Positions 17,829-27,328 are shown, numbered from the stretch's first letter. The stretch is DNA of 64,000 bases from Tyzzerella sp. (GCA_017465565.1 JAFTWA010000058.1:1-64000), one strand, 5' to 3'. Notes: generated by a model from the sequence alone, not told the origin. Translations and numbers: made by a program.

Positions 17829-20437
17829 GCATCTTTCAAAAAGTAACTTTGCAGTCTCTTAAGAAAAATAAAACCCGCACCGTTGTTACGGTTATTGGAA
17901 TCGTTCTTTCAGCAGCTATGATTTGTGCGGTAACCACATTTGTTTCGAGTATATACAATTATGCACTGGAAAATGCCATTTATGTAGATGGAGACTGGCA
18001 TGGAAGTGCGCTGGATGCAAAGTGGAGAACCTATGAGGATATCTGGAATACGGGAGAGGTTTCTAACGCAGTTTATGCCCAGCAAGTAGGATATGCGATT
18101 GCGGAAGGGTGTCAGAATGAATACAAACCATACCTTTTCGTACTTGGTGTTTCGGAGGATTTTAGGGAAACCATGCCTGTTCATATTACGAGTGGTGAAT
18201 ACCCGGCAGACTCCAATGAGATTCTTTTGCCAGACCATCTGGCTCACAATGGCGGGGTTCAGTATGAACTTGGAGATACGTTGACTCTGGAACTTGGAGA
18301 CCGTATGAGTGAAGGATATGCCCTTGGACAGAACAATCCATATTTACATGAAGAGGAATCAGTGGGTGAAGAGTTAGCGGTTAGAGAAACGCGAGAATAT
18401 ACAGTGGTTGGTTTCTATGAGCGCCCGAGCTTCGAAGAATATTCAGCACCTGGCTATACGGCGATTACGATTAGAGACAAGGAAACATACTACCCTTATC
18501 TTTATAATGTCTGGTTTAAGATGGAAAAGGCAAAGGATGTCTATACCTTTATGGAAGAAAATCAGCTCTCGGGGAACACGAATTCAAGCGTACTGACTTA
18601 TTCTGGCGTTTCTAGATTGGATGGTTTCGATACGATGATCACTGCGCTTGCAGCCATTGTGATAGGTCTGATTATGTTTGGTTCTGTGTCACTGATTTAC
18701 AATGCTTTTGCGATTTCTGTATCAGAGAGAACAAAGCAGTTTGGCTTACTTTCTTCCGTTGGAGCAACCAAGAAGCAGCTTCGGAGAATGGTATTTTTTG
18801 AGGCATTAGTGGTGAGCGTTATTGGTATCCCTCTGGGGATTTTGGCAGGTGTAGGCGGAATTGGAGTCACACTCATGATTATCGGCCATAAATTTCAGGC
18901 ATGGATTGGCTATCCAATTCCACTGAGAGTGAGCGTGTCGCCGATATCTATTGTGATTGCCGCTGTCATAGCGCTGGTGACAGTGCTGATTTCTGCGTGG
19001 ATACCTTCAAAAAGGGCAACCAGAATTACTGCCGTGGAAGCAATACGCCAGAATCAGGATATTAGCGTAAAAGGAAAAACAGTGAAGACGTCAAAGCTGG
19101 TGTATAAATTGTTTGGGCTTCCAGGAATGCTTGCAAATAAGCATTATAAGCGTAACCGTAAAAAATACAGGGCAACGATTATAAGTCTGTTCATGAGTAT
19201 TGTTTTATTTGTATCAGCCTCAGCCTTTACCGATTATCTGATGGAATCGGTGACAGGAGGATTTGCTTCTTATGGTTATGATCTGCGGTTTATGTGTAAG
19301 GAAGAGGATTTGCAACAGGCTGGCATATCAAGGGATGAACTTTTAGAAAAGCTAGGTACAAGTAAAAGTGTCACCGATGCTGCTTATACACAATCCCGCT
19401 ATCTTGGAGGAAAGGTTCAGGGCGAGGAGGTTAGTACGATAATTACGTTTGTAAATGATTCTAAATTTGAGGAACTTCTAAAAGAGTATGAGTTGGACGA
19501 AGAGGCGTTTATGAATCCTGATAATCCATTGGCTGTGGCAGTGGATGGATTTGCAGCGTATGATCCTAATGAAGAAAAGTATGTGAAGAAAAATATTTTA
19601 GAATCTGACAATAGTAGGCTTGCCTTTTCTGTAGAGAAAGAGTTTGAAGGATATATTTACCACGGTCAGGTGCATCAGGAAGATGGAACGTTGGTAAATC
19701 AATATCTCAATCAGGAAACAGAAGAAATTATGACCTTGCCTATGGAGGAAGCTTACGAGGACATTGCACTGGAAACGGGGAAAATTATTTATGAAGCACC
19801 TTATTTCGTTGATGACTCATATGGATTAATTCTCATTTATCCAACCAGCTTGGCGGAAGCAGTGATTCCGTGTGTGGATATTGCAAATTACTCCTATCGA
19901 TATTTGTTTCAATCAGACAATCATAGTGAAAGCTATACTGCTATGGAAGAAATTCTTAGCGAAAATGGTTTTGATTATGGAAATTTAACTGATTATGCGG
20001 AAAGAGTGGAAGAGGATAGAAGTATTATCACAATCATTCAAGTGTTCTCTTATGGATTTATTGTGTTGATTTCTTTAATCGCAGCAGCAAATGTATTTAA
20101 CACGATTTCTACCAATATTAGTTTACGCCGGAGGGAGTTTGCGATGCTCAAATCAGTTGGTATGACGTCGAAGGGTTTCAATAGAATGATGAATTTTGAG
20201 TGTCTGCTTTACGGTTCAAGGGCGTTGCTTTATGGATTGCCGGTATCTATAGGAATTACTTATTTGATTTATCTGGCAGTGACTGCAGGGTATATGACAG
20301 AATTCCGGCTTCCATGGACAGCGATAGGAATTGCGGTATTGAGTGTGTTCGCGGTAGTGTTTGCGACAATGGTATATTCTATGAGAAAAATTAAGAAGGA
20401 TAATCCAATTGATGCATTGAAAAATGAAAATCTCTAG
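17825..20437 (+). CDS. FtsX-family ABC transporter permease
   Basis: An 870-residue permease: one N-terminal helix (about 18-45), an extracytoplasmic domain (about 46-270), three helices (about 275-400) carrying the FtsX signature with QFGLLSSVGATKKQL, then a second helix-domain-three-helix half (about 445-865) with REFAMLKSVGMTSKGF. That is a tandem FtsX layout with two extracellular domains, rather than the single large one of classical BceB. The ATG overlaps the end of the ATPase gene. No terminator stem is obvious after the stop. Confidence 0.88.
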   Translation: MSIFQKVTLQSLKKNKTRTVVTVIGIVLSAAMICAVTTFVSSIYNYALENAIYVDGDWHGSALDAKWRTYEDIWNTGEVSNAVYAQQVGYAIAEGCQNEYKPYLFVLGVSEDFRETMPVHITSGEYPADSNEILLPDHLAHNGGVQYELGDTLTLELGDRMSEGYALGQNNPYLHEEESVGEELAVRETREYTVVGFYERPSFEEYSAPGYTAITIRDKETYYPYLYNVWFKMEKAKDVYTFMEENQLSGNTNSSVLTYSGVSRLDGFDTMITALAAIVIGLIMFGSVSLIYNAFAISVSERTKQFGLLSSVGATKKQLRRMVFFEALVVSVIGIPLGILAGVGGIGVTLMIIGHKFQAWIGYPIPLRVSVSPISIVIAAVIALVTVLISAWIPSKRATRITAVEAIRQNQDISVKGKTVKTSKLVYKLFGLPGMLANKHYKRNRKKYRATIISLFMSIVLFVSASAFTDYLMESVTGGFASYGYDLRFMCKEEDLQQAGISRDELLEKLGTSKSVTDAAYTQSRYLGGKVQGEEVSTIITFVNDSKFEELLKEYELDEEAFMNPDNPLAVAVDGFAAYDPNEEKYVKKNILESDNSRLAFSVEKEFEGYIYHGQVHQEDGTLVNQYLNQETEEIMTLPMEEAYEDIALETGKIIYEAPYFVDDSYGLILIYPTSLAEAVIPCVDIANYSYRYLFQSDNHSESYTAMEEILSENGFDYGNLTDYAERVEEDRSIITIIQVFSYGFIVLISLIAAANVFNTISTNISLRRREFAMLKSVGMTSKGFNRMMNFECLLYGSRALLYGLPVSIGITYLIYLAVTAGYMTEFRLPWTAIGIAVLSVFAVVFATMVYSMRKIKKDNPIDALKNENL

Positions 20438-20443
20438 TAGACC

Positions 20444-20473
20444 TTGCTAAAGTTTTAGAAACAATGCTATAAT
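20444..20473 (+). promoter_or_regulatory. promoter of the zeta-like kinase gene
   Basis: TTGCTA (20444-20449), 18-bp spacer, extended -10 TGC-TATAAT with TATAAT at 20468-20473. A start near 20480 rules out the in-frame ATG at 20477 and supports the ATG at 20507. Confidence 0.6.
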
Positions 20474-20506
20474 TATATGAAATCTAGGTTATATGGGAGA
20501 TGTAGC

Positions 20507-21064
20507 ATGAAAATATATACAATTATCGCAGGTGTAAATGGTGCTGGTAAAAGCAGTCTTACAGGTGTGTTGCGCACTGAGATTACAAATCTTGGTAAAA
20601 TTATAGATGTTGATAAAATGATAGTAAAGTGTGGTGGCAATGTCATTGAAGGTGGAAAAAAATCGATTGAACTCATCGATGAATGTTTAGAAAAAGAAGT
20701 ATGCTTTACACAGGAAACCACATTGTCAGGACATAGAACTCTTAAGACTGTCAAGAAAGCAATCGATAAAGGCTATTATATTCGCCTTTATTATGTGGGA
20801 CTAAATACTGTTGAGGAAAGTATTGCCCGAATTGAAAATCGTGTCAAAAAAGGGGGACATGATATACCTGATTCCGATGTGCAACGTAGATTCGATAAAC
20901 GTTTTGAAGATTTATTAGCTGTTTTGCAATATTGTGATGAAGCGACATTTTATGATAATGAAAATGGCTTTGTTGCAGTTGCCGAATACAAGAATGGTGA
21001 GATATTACCAATTGGTAATTTGAAGCCTGAATGGCTTGTAAAGTTGTTAGAATATATGGAATAA
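20507..21064 (+). CDS. zeta-toxin-like P-loop kinase
   Basis: A 185-residue P-loop protein of the zeta toxin / AAA group. Walker A is GVNGAGKSS (about residues 8-16), followed by IIDVDKM, QETTLSG, and the RVKKGGHDIPDSDVQRRF region typical of zeta-type kinases. Zeta toxins phosphorylate UDP-N-acetyl sugars and block wall synthesis; many chromosomal relatives are uncharacterised. No epsilon-like antitoxin gene is visible on either side: the upstream neighbour is the ABC permease, downstream a terminator. It may be an orphan kinase or have lost its partner. Confidence 0.75.
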   Translation: MKIYTIIAGVNGAGKSSLTGVLRTEITNLGKIIDVDKMIVKCGGNVIEGGKKSIELIDECLEKEVCFTQETTLSGHRTLKTVKKAIDKGYYIRLYYVGLNTVEESIARIENRVKKGGHDIPDSDVQRRFDKRFEDLLAVLQYCDEATFYDNENGFVAVAEYKNGEILPIGNLKPEWLVKLLEYME

Positions 21065-21077
21065 TTTTTTACAATAA

Positions 21078-21109
21078 ATATGCGCGCTGCAATTTTGCAA
21101 CGCGCATAT
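21078..21109. terminator. bidirectional terminator between zeta-like gene and Nudix gene
   Basis: A 9-bp stem (ATATGCGCG / CGCGCATAT) extended inward by TGCAA / TTGCA past one mismatch; T-rich on both outer sides (ATTATTT on +, TTATTT then AAAAAATTAT complement on minus). It lies between convergent genes. Confidence 0.75.
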
Positions 21110-21110
21110 A

Positions 21111-21605
21111 TTATTTCATAAGCACTTTTCCATCAAGTACCGCCTCTACAAGTAGATTTCCTTGATATCTTAGTTTCAATGAGAAAAATGGGGCATCCTC
21201 GTCAAGAAGTCGATGAAAGATATGGTCACCTTCCCACAAGTTTAGATTATAAATATCTTTCTTTGAAACCCATTCCAGTGTTCCTTCATTGCAGGAAATC
21301 ATTTCTCCTTCAAAACCGTCAGCAGTAAAGAGATGCATATATTCCGCTTCCTCTAATCCATCAGTAATGAAGGTTACGATTCCGCGAAAACGATAAGATG
21401 TAAGGGTAAGTCCTGTTTCTTCTTTTACTTCTCGAAGTAAACATTCTTCTGGAGATTCGTTCACCTGAAAATGTCCGCCCACGCCAATCCATTTATCTTT
21501 ATTAATATCATTCTTTTTGGAAATGCGATGCAGCATCAGATAGCAGTCATCCTTCTCGATGTAGCAAAGAGTCGTCAGATTCTTAACATTTTTCTGGTTC
21601 ATCAT
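21111..21605 (-). CDS. Nudix hydrolase (MutT-like)
   Basis: Hydrolyses a nucleoside diphosphate linked to another group; 164 residues. The Nudix box is intact: GHFQVNESPEECLLREVKEE continuing TGL, matching G-x5-E-x7-R-E-x2-E-E-x-G. The GVGGH context and the W-V-S-K-K-D C-terminal part resemble 8-oxo-dGTP diphosphatases annotated in clostridia. The start overlaps the end of the cyclophilin gene by 23 bases, so translation is probably coupled. Weak ribosome site. Confidence 0.88.
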   Translation of the reverse strand: MMNQKNVKNLTTLCYIEKDDCYLMLHRISKKNDINKDKWIGVGGHFQVNESPEECLLREVKEETGLTLTSYRFRGIVTFITDGLEEAEYMHLFTADGFEGEMISCNEGTLEWVSKKDIYNLNLWEGDHIFHRLLDEDAPFFSLKLRYQGNLLVEAVLDGKVLMK

Positions 21606-22101
21606 AATTTACGCCTTGTGTATCCACTGTTACACATTTCATAACCTGGTCTTCGAATGGTCTGTCTCTGTAGTCTGTTGCAGTTTCAGCGATTTTATTT
21701 ACCACGTCCATACCTTCGATTACCTGACCGAATGCTGCATACTGTCCATCTAAGTGTGGAGAAGTCTGGTGCATGATGAAAAACTGTGAACCAGCTGAGT
21801 CTGGAACCATGGTACGAGCCATAGAAAGTACGCCAGGTGTGTGTTTTAAATCATTTTGAAAACCATTTTGTGTAAATTCACCTTTGATGCAGTATCCTGG
21901 ACCACCCATTCCTGTTCCGTCTGGACATCCGCCTTGAATCATGAAACCACGGATAACGCGGTGGAAGATGATTCCATTATAGTAGCCTTTTTTTACTAAT
22001 GAAATAAAGTTATTTACTGTATTTGGAGCAACCTCAGGATATAATTCAGCTTTGATAATCCCGCCGTTTTCCATTTCAAATGTTACAATTGGATTTGCCA
22101 T
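21583..22101 (-). CDS. peptidyl-prolyl cis-trans isomerase, cyclophilin type
   Basis: Accelerates proline isomerisation during folding; 172 residues, no signal peptide, so cytosolic. Cyclophilin landmarks: FHRVIRGFMIQGG (catalytic Arg, Phe and Gln), SMARTMVPDSAGSQFFI, and HLDGQYAAFGQVIEGMDVV. A single-domain enzyme like B. subtilis PpiB. First gene of a two-gene minus-strand unit with the Nudix gene. AAAGGAATTA precedes the ATG. Confidence 0.93.
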   Translation of the reverse strand: MANPIVTFEMENGGIIKAELYPEVAPNTVNNFISLVKKGYYNGIIFHRVIRGFMIQGGCPDGTGMGGPGYCIKGEFTQNGFQNDLKHTPGVLSMARTMVPDSAGSQFFIMHQTSPHLDGQYAAFGQVIEGMDVVNKIAETATDYRDRPFEDQVMKCVTVDTQGVNYDEPEKC

Positions 22102-22175
22102 AATTTTTAATTCCTTTCTGTCTTGAATTTATCTGCTTCATATTTTATAGTTCAGAGGAAGGTTTGTCAATGCCC

Positions 22176-22204
22176 TTGCAAATACAATGCGGATGAAGTA
22201 AAAT
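22176..22204 (+). promoter_or_regulatory. promoter of the ECF transporter genes
   Basis: TTGCAA (22176-22181), 17-bp spacer, TAAAAT (22199-22204), 46 bases before the start of the fused ATPase gene. Confidence 0.5.
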
Positions 22205-22249
22205 AGATTAGATAGACATGAAAACGCTATGAAGAAATGAGGAAAGTCT

Positions 22250-24025
22250 ATGAGCATGATTAAAACGAAGAATCTTGTATTTGAATATGAAAAACGTGAT
22301 GATGAAGGCAATATTATTGGAGCGCATCGTGCCATTGACGAAGTGAATCTTGATATAGAGCCAGGACAGTTTATTGCTATTTTAGGGCATAACGGTTCTG
22401 GGAAATCTACCCTTGCGAAACACATGAATGCTATTTTAGCGCCAAGTGAAGGCACTATGTGGGTAGACGGCAAAGATACGGGAGAGGAAGAGAATATCTG
22501 GGATGTGCGCCAGACTGCAGGCATGGTGTTTCAGAATCCGGATAACCAGATTATTGGAACAGTTGTGGAAGAAGACGTGGGATTTGGGCCTGAAAACTTA
22601 GGCGTGCCAACAGATGAGATTTGGAAACGTGTGGAAGAGAGTCTGTCTGCAGTGGGAATGATTGAATATCGTCATCATTCGCCAAATAAATTGTCTGGTG
22701 GACAGAAGCAGAGAGTGGCAATTGCCGGTGTAGTTGCAATGCGTCCAAAATGTATTGTGCTGGATGAGCCGACAGCCATGCTGGACCCAAATGGAAGAAA
22801 AGAGGTCCTAAGAACGGTAGAGGAACTTCGAAGGAAGGAACATGTAACAGTAATCCTGATTACACACTATATGGAAGAGGTAATCGGGGCAGACCGTGTG
22901 ATTGTTATGGATAGAGGTCACGTGGTTATGGATGGCACTACCAGAGAAATTTTCGGGCAGGTAGACCTGTTGAAGAAGTATAGACTTGATGTGCCACAGG
23001 TAACCTTGCTTGGTTACGAATTGAAGAAAAAAGGATATGATATTCCAGATGGAATTCTTTCGGTAGATGAACTTTTAGAAGCATTAGAAAAATGCAAAGC
23101 CGTGGACGTAAAAACAAAGGCTTCAGAGGTTTTTAATAGAAAGAAAGGTACTGTTATAAGCGAAAAGCAACAGCCAATCTTGAAATTAGACCATGTAAAT
23201 TATGTTTACAGTCCGGGAACTGCCTATGAAAAACATGCGGTAAAAGATATTAATCTGGATATTTACGAAGGTCAGTTTATTGGAGTGATTGGACATACAG
23301 GTTCTGGGAAGTCGACATTAATTCAGCATTTGAATGGATTAATCAAGGCGACAGACGGGGCGCTTTATTATAAGGGAGAAAATATTTACAGCGAGAAATA
23401 TAATCTCCGTGAGCTTCGCAACAATGTTGGACTGGTATTCCAGTATCCAGAACATCAGCTTTTTGAAATTGATGTGCTCTCAGATGTTTGTTTTGGTCCT
23501 AAGAACCAGGGGCTTTCTGACGAGGAAGCAAAGGAGCGTGCCTTAGAAGCGTTAAAGCTTGTGGGCCTTCCTGAGAAGTATTATGAAGCGTCACCATTTG
23601 ATTTGTCAGGCGGACAGAAGCGCCGGGTGGCAATTGCAGGTGTGCTTGCCATGAAGCCGAAGGTGCTTGTGCTGGATGAACCGACCGCAGGACTGGATCC
23701 TAAGGGGAGAGACGAGATTTTAGACCAGATTGCATATTTGCAAAGGGCTGGAAATCTTACTGTTATTCTGGTATCCCACAGTATGGAGGACATTGCAAAA
23801 TATGTGGACCGCATTGTGGTAATGAATAAAGGAAATAAAATGTATGATGCCGAGCCAAAAGAAGTGTTTGCGCATTATAAGGAATTGGAAAAAGTGGGAC
23901 TTGCTGCACCGCAGGTGACATACATGATGCATGCGCTTGCAGAGAGGGGGCTGCAGGTGAACACTGAGGCAACCACGATAGAAGAAGCTGTAGAGACTAT
24001 CTCGAAAGCATTGGAAAATAGATAG
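22250..24025 (+). CDS. energy-coupling factor ATPase, EcfA1-EcfA2 fusion
   Basis: One 591-residue chain holding two complete ECF ATPases. Half 1: Walker [10 protein letters not shown] (46-54), [11 protein letters not shown] (Q-loop and the ECF Q-helix), [21 protein letters not shown]. Half 2, from about residue 306: Walker [44 protein letters not shown] linker of about 45 residues joins them. Most Firmicutes encode ecfA1 and ecfA2 as adjacent genes; here the heterodimer is covalent. EcfT follows 8 bases later, completing the shared energising module for vitamin and metal uptake; no S component is adjacent. ATG at 22250 or 22256 are both possible. Confidence 0.93.
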   Translation: MSMIKTKNLVFEYEKRDDEGNIIGAHRAIDEVNLDIEPGQFIAILGHNGSGKSTLAKHMNAILAPSEGTMWVDGKDTGEEENIWDVRQTAGMVFQNPDNQIIGTVVEEDVGFGPENLGVPTDEIWKRVEESLSAVGMIEYRHHSPNKLSGGQKQRVAIAGVVAMRPKCIVLDEPTAMLDPNGRKEVLRTVEELRRKEHVTVILITHYMEEVIGADRVIVMDRGHVVMDGTTREIFGQVDLLKKYRLDVPQVTLLGYELKKKGYDIPDGILSVDELLEALEKCKAVDVKTKASEVFNRKKGTVISEKQQPILKLDHVNYVYSPGTAYEKHAVKDINLDIYEGQFIGVIGHTGSGKSTLIQHLNGLIKATDGALYYKGENIYSEKYNLRELRNNVGLVFQYPEHQLFEIDVLSDVCFGPKNQGLSDEEAKERALEALKLVGLPEKYYEASPFDLSGGQKRRVAIAGVLAMKPKVLVLDEPTAGLDPKGRDEILDQIAYLQRAGNLTVILVSHSMEDIAKYVDRIVVMNKGNKMYDAEPKEVFAHYKELEKVGLAAPQVTYMMHALAERGLQVNTEATTIEEAVETISKALENR

Positions 24026-24033
24026 GAGAAACT

Positions 24034-24825
24034 ATGATTAGAGATATTACAATCGGGCAATATTACCCAGCGAATAGTAAATTGCACCGTCTGGATCCGA
24101 GAGTCAAGATTATGTGTACGTTACTCTACTTGATTTCTCTGTTCCTGTTTGACAATATTGGTGGTTATATCGTTGCGACCGTATTTCTGGTATCCGTAAT
24201 CCGAATGTCAAAAGTACCGTTTAAGTTCATTGTAAGAGGTTTGCGGCCGATTATTATGCTGCTTATGATTACGGTGTTATTCAACTTGTTTTTGACAAAA
24301 GCGGGAGATGTTATTTTTAAGGTCTGGATTTTACAGGTTACAGATGAAGGCCTTGAAACTGCGTTTTTCATGGCAATCAGGTTGATTTACTTGATTTTAG
24401 GTTCCTCACTTATGACATTCACAACCACACCGAATGCACTTACCGATGGCATTGAAAAGCTGTTATGGCCATTCCAGAAAATCAAATTGCCAGTACATGA
24501 GATTGCAATGATGATGTCCATTGCCCTTCGTTTTATTCCGATTCTTTTGGAAGAAACCGATAAGATTATGAAGGCGCAGATTGCAAGAGGGGCAGACCTT
24601 GAAAGTGGAAACATCATTCAGAAGGCGAAGGCGATGATTCCAATTCTGGTACCTTTATTTGTATCCGCATTTCGTCGTGCAAACGACCTTGCAATGGCAA
24701 TGGAAGCAAGATGCTACCGTGGCGGAGAGGGTCGCACAAAGATGAAACCGCTGGTATATGAAAAGAAAGATTATATTGCGTATGCGATTACAATAATATA
24801 TTTTTTGGTGGCGTTGAGCGCGTAG
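24034..24825 (+). CDS. ecfT: energy-coupling factor transmembrane protein EcfT
   Basis: The scaffold that couples the EcfA ATPases to S components. 263 residues with about five membrane helices; LHRLDPRVKI near the N-terminus and the two Ala-Arg-Gly type coupling motifs ARGADLE (about residue 188) and AMEARCYRGG (about residue 229) that dock on the ATPases. Ends in a stop codon that lies within a REP-like palindrome (24821-24845). Followed by truA, a common order in clostridia (ecfA-ecfT-truA). Confidence 0.95.
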   Translation: MIRDITIGQYYPANSKLHRLDPRVKIMCTLLYLISLFLFDNIGGYIVATVFLVSVIRMSKVPFKFIVRGLRPIIMLLMITVLFNLFLTKAGDVIFKVWILQVTDEGLETAFFMAIRLIYLILGSSLMTFTTTPNALTDGIEKLLWPFQKIKLPVHEIAMMMSIALRFIPILLEETDKIMKAQIARGADLESGNIIQKAKAMIPILVPLFVSAFRRANDLAMAMEARCYRGGEGRTKMKPLVYEKKDYIAYAITIIYFLVALSA

Positions 24826-24875
24826 TAAAATTCAATTTGACTACGTCCCAAATTGAAGTTTGGGGTGTCCCCAAA
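24820..24875. repeat. REP-like palindromes between ecfT and truA
   Basis: Two units: CGTAGTAAAATT-C-AATTTGACTACG (24821-24845, one mismatch) and TTTGGGG-TGT-CCCCAAA (24859-24875, perfect). Both sequence types recur at 31515-31597. The ecfT stop codon lies in the first unit and the GAGG used by truA lies immediately after the second. Confidence 0.65.
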
Positions 24876-24887
24876 TGAGGTATAAGC

Positions 24888-25625
24888 ATGAAACGAATAA
24901 AATTAACCATCGCCTACGATGGTACAAATTATTGTGGCTGGCAGATTCAGCCAAACGGAATCACAATTGAAGAAGTCATCAATAAAGCATTATCAAAGCT
25001 GACAGGGGAAGAGATTCTCGTAATTGGAGCAAGCCGCACAGACTCGGGAGTACACGCCATGGGAAATGTCGCGGTATTCGACACGGAGACGACGATTCCG
25101 CCAGAGAAGATTGCGGCAGCACTGAACCAAAGGCTTCCAGATGATATTGTGATTACCAAATCAGAGGAAGTTCCGCTGGATTTCCATCCAAGATACTGCG
25201 ATTGCAGTAAGACATACGAATATCACATTATCAATACCAGGATTCCAGTTCCTACAAAAAGACTTACGAATTATTTTGTGTCATATGTACTTGATGTCGA
25301 CAAAATGCGACAAGCTTCGACATATCTTGTGGGAGAGCATGATTTTGTCAGCTTTTGCAATGTGAGAACGGATGTGGAGAACACCGTGCGTACGATTACA
25401 GCGCTGGATATTCTGACAAATGGAAACGAAATCACAATTCGTATTACAGGAAATGGATTCTTGTATAATATGGTACGCATTATTGTGGGAACTTTGATTC
25501 GCGTAGGGCGCGGATTTTATGAACCGGAAAAGGTAAAAGAAATATTAGAAGCAAAGGACCGAAAGGCTGCAGGGGTTACGGCACCAGCCCATGGTCTGAT
25601 GTTGATGGAGATTTGTTACAAATAG
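24888..25625 (+). CDS. truA: tRNA pseudouridine synthase A
   Basis: Makes pseudouridine at positions 38-40 of tRNA anticodon stems. 245 residues; catalytic Asp in GASRTDSGVHA (about residue 52), also YDGTNYCGWQ at the N-terminus, FHPRYCDCSKTYEYHI, and GNGFLYNMVRIIVGTL near the C-terminus. Terminator follows the stop. Confidence 0.95.
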   Translation: MKRIKLTIAYDGTNYCGWQIQPNGITIEEVINKALSKLTGEEILVIGASRTDSGVHAMGNVAVFDTETTIPPEKIAAALNQRLPDDIVITKSEEVPLDFHPRYCDCSKTYEYHIINTRIPVPTKRLTNYFVSYVLDVDKMRQASTYLVGEHDFVSFCNVRTDVENTVRTITALDILTNGNEITIRITGNGFLYNMVRIIVGTLIRVGRGFYEPEKVKEILEAKDRKAAGVTAPAHGLMLMEICYK

Positions 25626-25631
25626 CTAAAA

Positions 25632-25664
25632 GAGCAGGAAAATATTTCCTGTTCTTCTTTTTTT
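25632..25664 (+). terminator. terminator after truA
   Basis: Stem GAGCAGGAAA / TTTCCTGTTC (10 bp, one G-T pair), 3-nt loop, then CTTCTTTTTTT. Confidence 0.9.
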
Positions 25665-25738
25665 AGGCAGGAATATGTTTTCCGCAAAACTTCCATACTA
25701 AATGTGTAACAGCAACACAAAGTGAGGAGGAAAAAAAG

Positions 25739-25921
25739 ATGGCAGAAATTTCGGTTTTAGACTTACAAAACTTACGTCATTTAATCGGTGGTTATGATAC
25801 AACTCACTGCAAAATGACAGAGTACGCAAATCAGGCAACAGACCCTGAGGTGAAAAAATTATTTCAGGATGCAGCAGATTCAGCAATGAAAAACAAACAG
25901 GACTTAATGAAATTCTTATAA
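25739..25921 (+). CDS. small spore-coat-like protein
   Basis: A 60-residue helical protein after a strong GAGGAGG site. Its LRHLIGGYDTTHCKMTEYANQATDPEVKKLFQ pattern resembles the N-terminal half of CotF-type coat proteins or the companion small protein usually found beside CotF in clostridia. It precedes a CotF-like gene by 15 bases, so the pair is likely expressed in the mother cell during sporulation. Assignment is by likeness and context. Confidence 0.6.
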   Translation: MAEISVLDLQNLRHLIGGYDTTHCKMTEYANQATDPEVKKLFQDAADSAMKNKQDLMKFL

Positions 25922-25936
25922 GAGGAGGAGAAAGAT

Positions 25937-26194
25937 ATGAATGAAAAAGCAATGGTTTCTGACGCTCTTGTAGGAGTGAACGGAGAATTAAAAATGTTTG
26001 GAGAGATTATTCCGCAAACAGAGAACAAAGAATTAAAACAATGCTTAAAGCAAATCCGCAATGAATGTGAAATGTCACAGGAAAAGCTTTATCACATTGC
26101 ACGTGAAAAGAGCTACTATGTTCCAGCGTCAAAAGCTTCACAGCAAGAAGTACAGCATGTGAAAAACATTTTGACACAGCCAGCAATGAAATAA
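25937..26194 (+). CDS. CotF-family spore coat protein
   Basis: An 85-residue protein with the coat F pattern: MNEKAMVSDALVGVN at the start, a central amphipathic helix, then SYYVPASKASQQEVQ near the end. CotF proteins are small alpha-helical coat components. It forms a two-gene unit with the preceding small protein (GAGGAGGAG ribosome site) and is closed by a terminator. Evidence that the host forms endospores. Confidence 0.75.
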   Translation: MNEKAMVSDALVGVNGELKMFGEIIPQTENKELKQCLKQIRNECEMSQEKLYHIAREKSYYVPASKASQQEVQHVKNILTQPAMK

Positions 26195-26208
26195 TTCTCA
26201 ATAAAAAT

Positions 26209-26236
26209 GAACCGGGAAATGCTCCCGGTTCTATTT
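26209..26236 (+). terminator. terminator after the coat genes
   Basis: Perfect 9-bp stem GAACCGGGA / TCCCGGTTC with a 5-nt loop, then TATTTG; lies between convergent genes and may serve both. Confidence 0.75.
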
Positions 26237-26251
26237 GATTTAGAAGTATGT

Positions 26252-27328
26252 TTAAAAGAATACATTGTCGCCGATAATCGTTCCAGAGTGTCCGGAGCTG
26301 GAAGCACGAAAGCTTAAGCAATCGCCCACATTATTTTTGCCATTCAGGGCATCCTGGGCGGCGGCTACACAGGAATCTTTGACGCCACGCGCCAACACCT
26401 TCTCTACTTTTCCATCGCCAGCAGGTGAAAATTGTCCGCTTTGATAGATAACCCCGTAAAGGGTATCTGGGTAGTCTCTGTGCTTCATGCGGTTTACAAC
26501 TACAGAACCTACAGCAAGCATACCTTCGTAATTTCGGCTTCCGGCCTCGCATTCGATTAAGGCGGCTAAAAGCTCTAAATCGGTGGCAGTAAATTCAACC
26601 CCTGGTCTGGTGGTAGTTTCTATAGTAGAATTATTTGGCCTGTTGACAGCAGGTTTTTCAGGAATTACAGGTATAATTTCCTTTTTTGCCTCTTCTTCGG
26701 CTCTTCTGGCTTCTTCCCTGGCAACTTCCAGCTTTGTAGTATATTCGGATAAATCTGCAGAGGTCTCAGAAATTTTACTGTTCAATTCCTCTTCCTTTTG
26801 GTCCAAGTCATTTTGCAGTTCGTTTAAATATTTCTGATTTTCTTCCAGCTGCTTTTCCTTTGCCGCGATTTGTTTGCGTGTTTCGGAGAGCTCGTCTAAT
26901 ACTGCACGGTCATATTCTATGATGGAAGAATAGTATTCAGCATTATTTAGAAATTCTGCCATACTCTTTGAAGAAAATAGAATTTCTAAAAAAGAAGAGT
27001 TTCCATTTTCATACATATATTGAATTCGAAGGGTCATAGCGTCGTACTGTGCTTCTTCTTCACCTTTGGCGACTGCTAGTTCTTGTCTGGTTTTTTCAAG
27101 ACTAGAAGCAGTGTCCTGGATTTTGGATGTAATTGCATCCAGTTCCCTGCTCAGCGTCTCTAATTCGCTGTTCAAACCAGAGAGCTCCGACTCCAGATTT
27201 GATGTGGCATTTTCTAAATCATCAATGTCATCATCTGCCTGAACTGGGAATACATAAGTGAGAAGCAGTGCAACTGAAATGGAGAGAGCACCGATACGGC
27301 AGCATAATCTAGAATTAATAAATTTCAT
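26252..27328 (-). CDS. secreted cell-wall hydrolase with coiled coil and SleB/CwlJ-type domain
   Basis: A 358-residue exported protein. Signal peptide (residues 1-31, ending PVQADD), a long coiled coil (about 35-215) of the PcsB/EnvC kind, a short Pro-rich linker, and a C-terminal Hydrolase_2 domain (about 245-358) as in SleB and CwlJ, with the catalytic Glu in LIECEAGSRNYEGMLAVG and the VVNRM and FSPAGDG landmarks. SleB-type enzymes are lytic transglycosylases active on spore cortex; the coiled coil suggests control by a membrane partner. Next to coat genes, but on the opposite strand. Confidence 0.85.
   Translation of the reverse strand: MKFINSRLCCRIGALSISVALLLTYVFPVQADDDIDDLENATSNLESELSGLNSELETLSRELDAITSKIQDTASSLEKTRQELAVAKGEEEAQYDAMTLRIQYMYENGNSSFLEILFSSKSMAEFLNNAEYYSSIIEYDRAVLDELSETRKQIAAKEKQLEENQKYLNELQNDLDQKEEELNSKISETSADLSEYTTKLEVAREEARRAEEEAKKEIIPVIPEKPAVNRPNNSTIETTTRPGVEFTATDLELLAALIECEAGSRNYEGMLAVGSVVVNRMKHRDYPDTLYGVIYQSGQFSPAGDGKVEKVLARGVKDSCVAAAQDALNGKNNVGDCLSFRASSSGHSGTIIGDNVFF

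Noticed and set aside
26583-26837. 84-residue plus-strand open frame inside the cell-wall hydrolase gene
   Set aside because: Antisense of a coiled-coil region; serine-rich artefact without a ribosome site.
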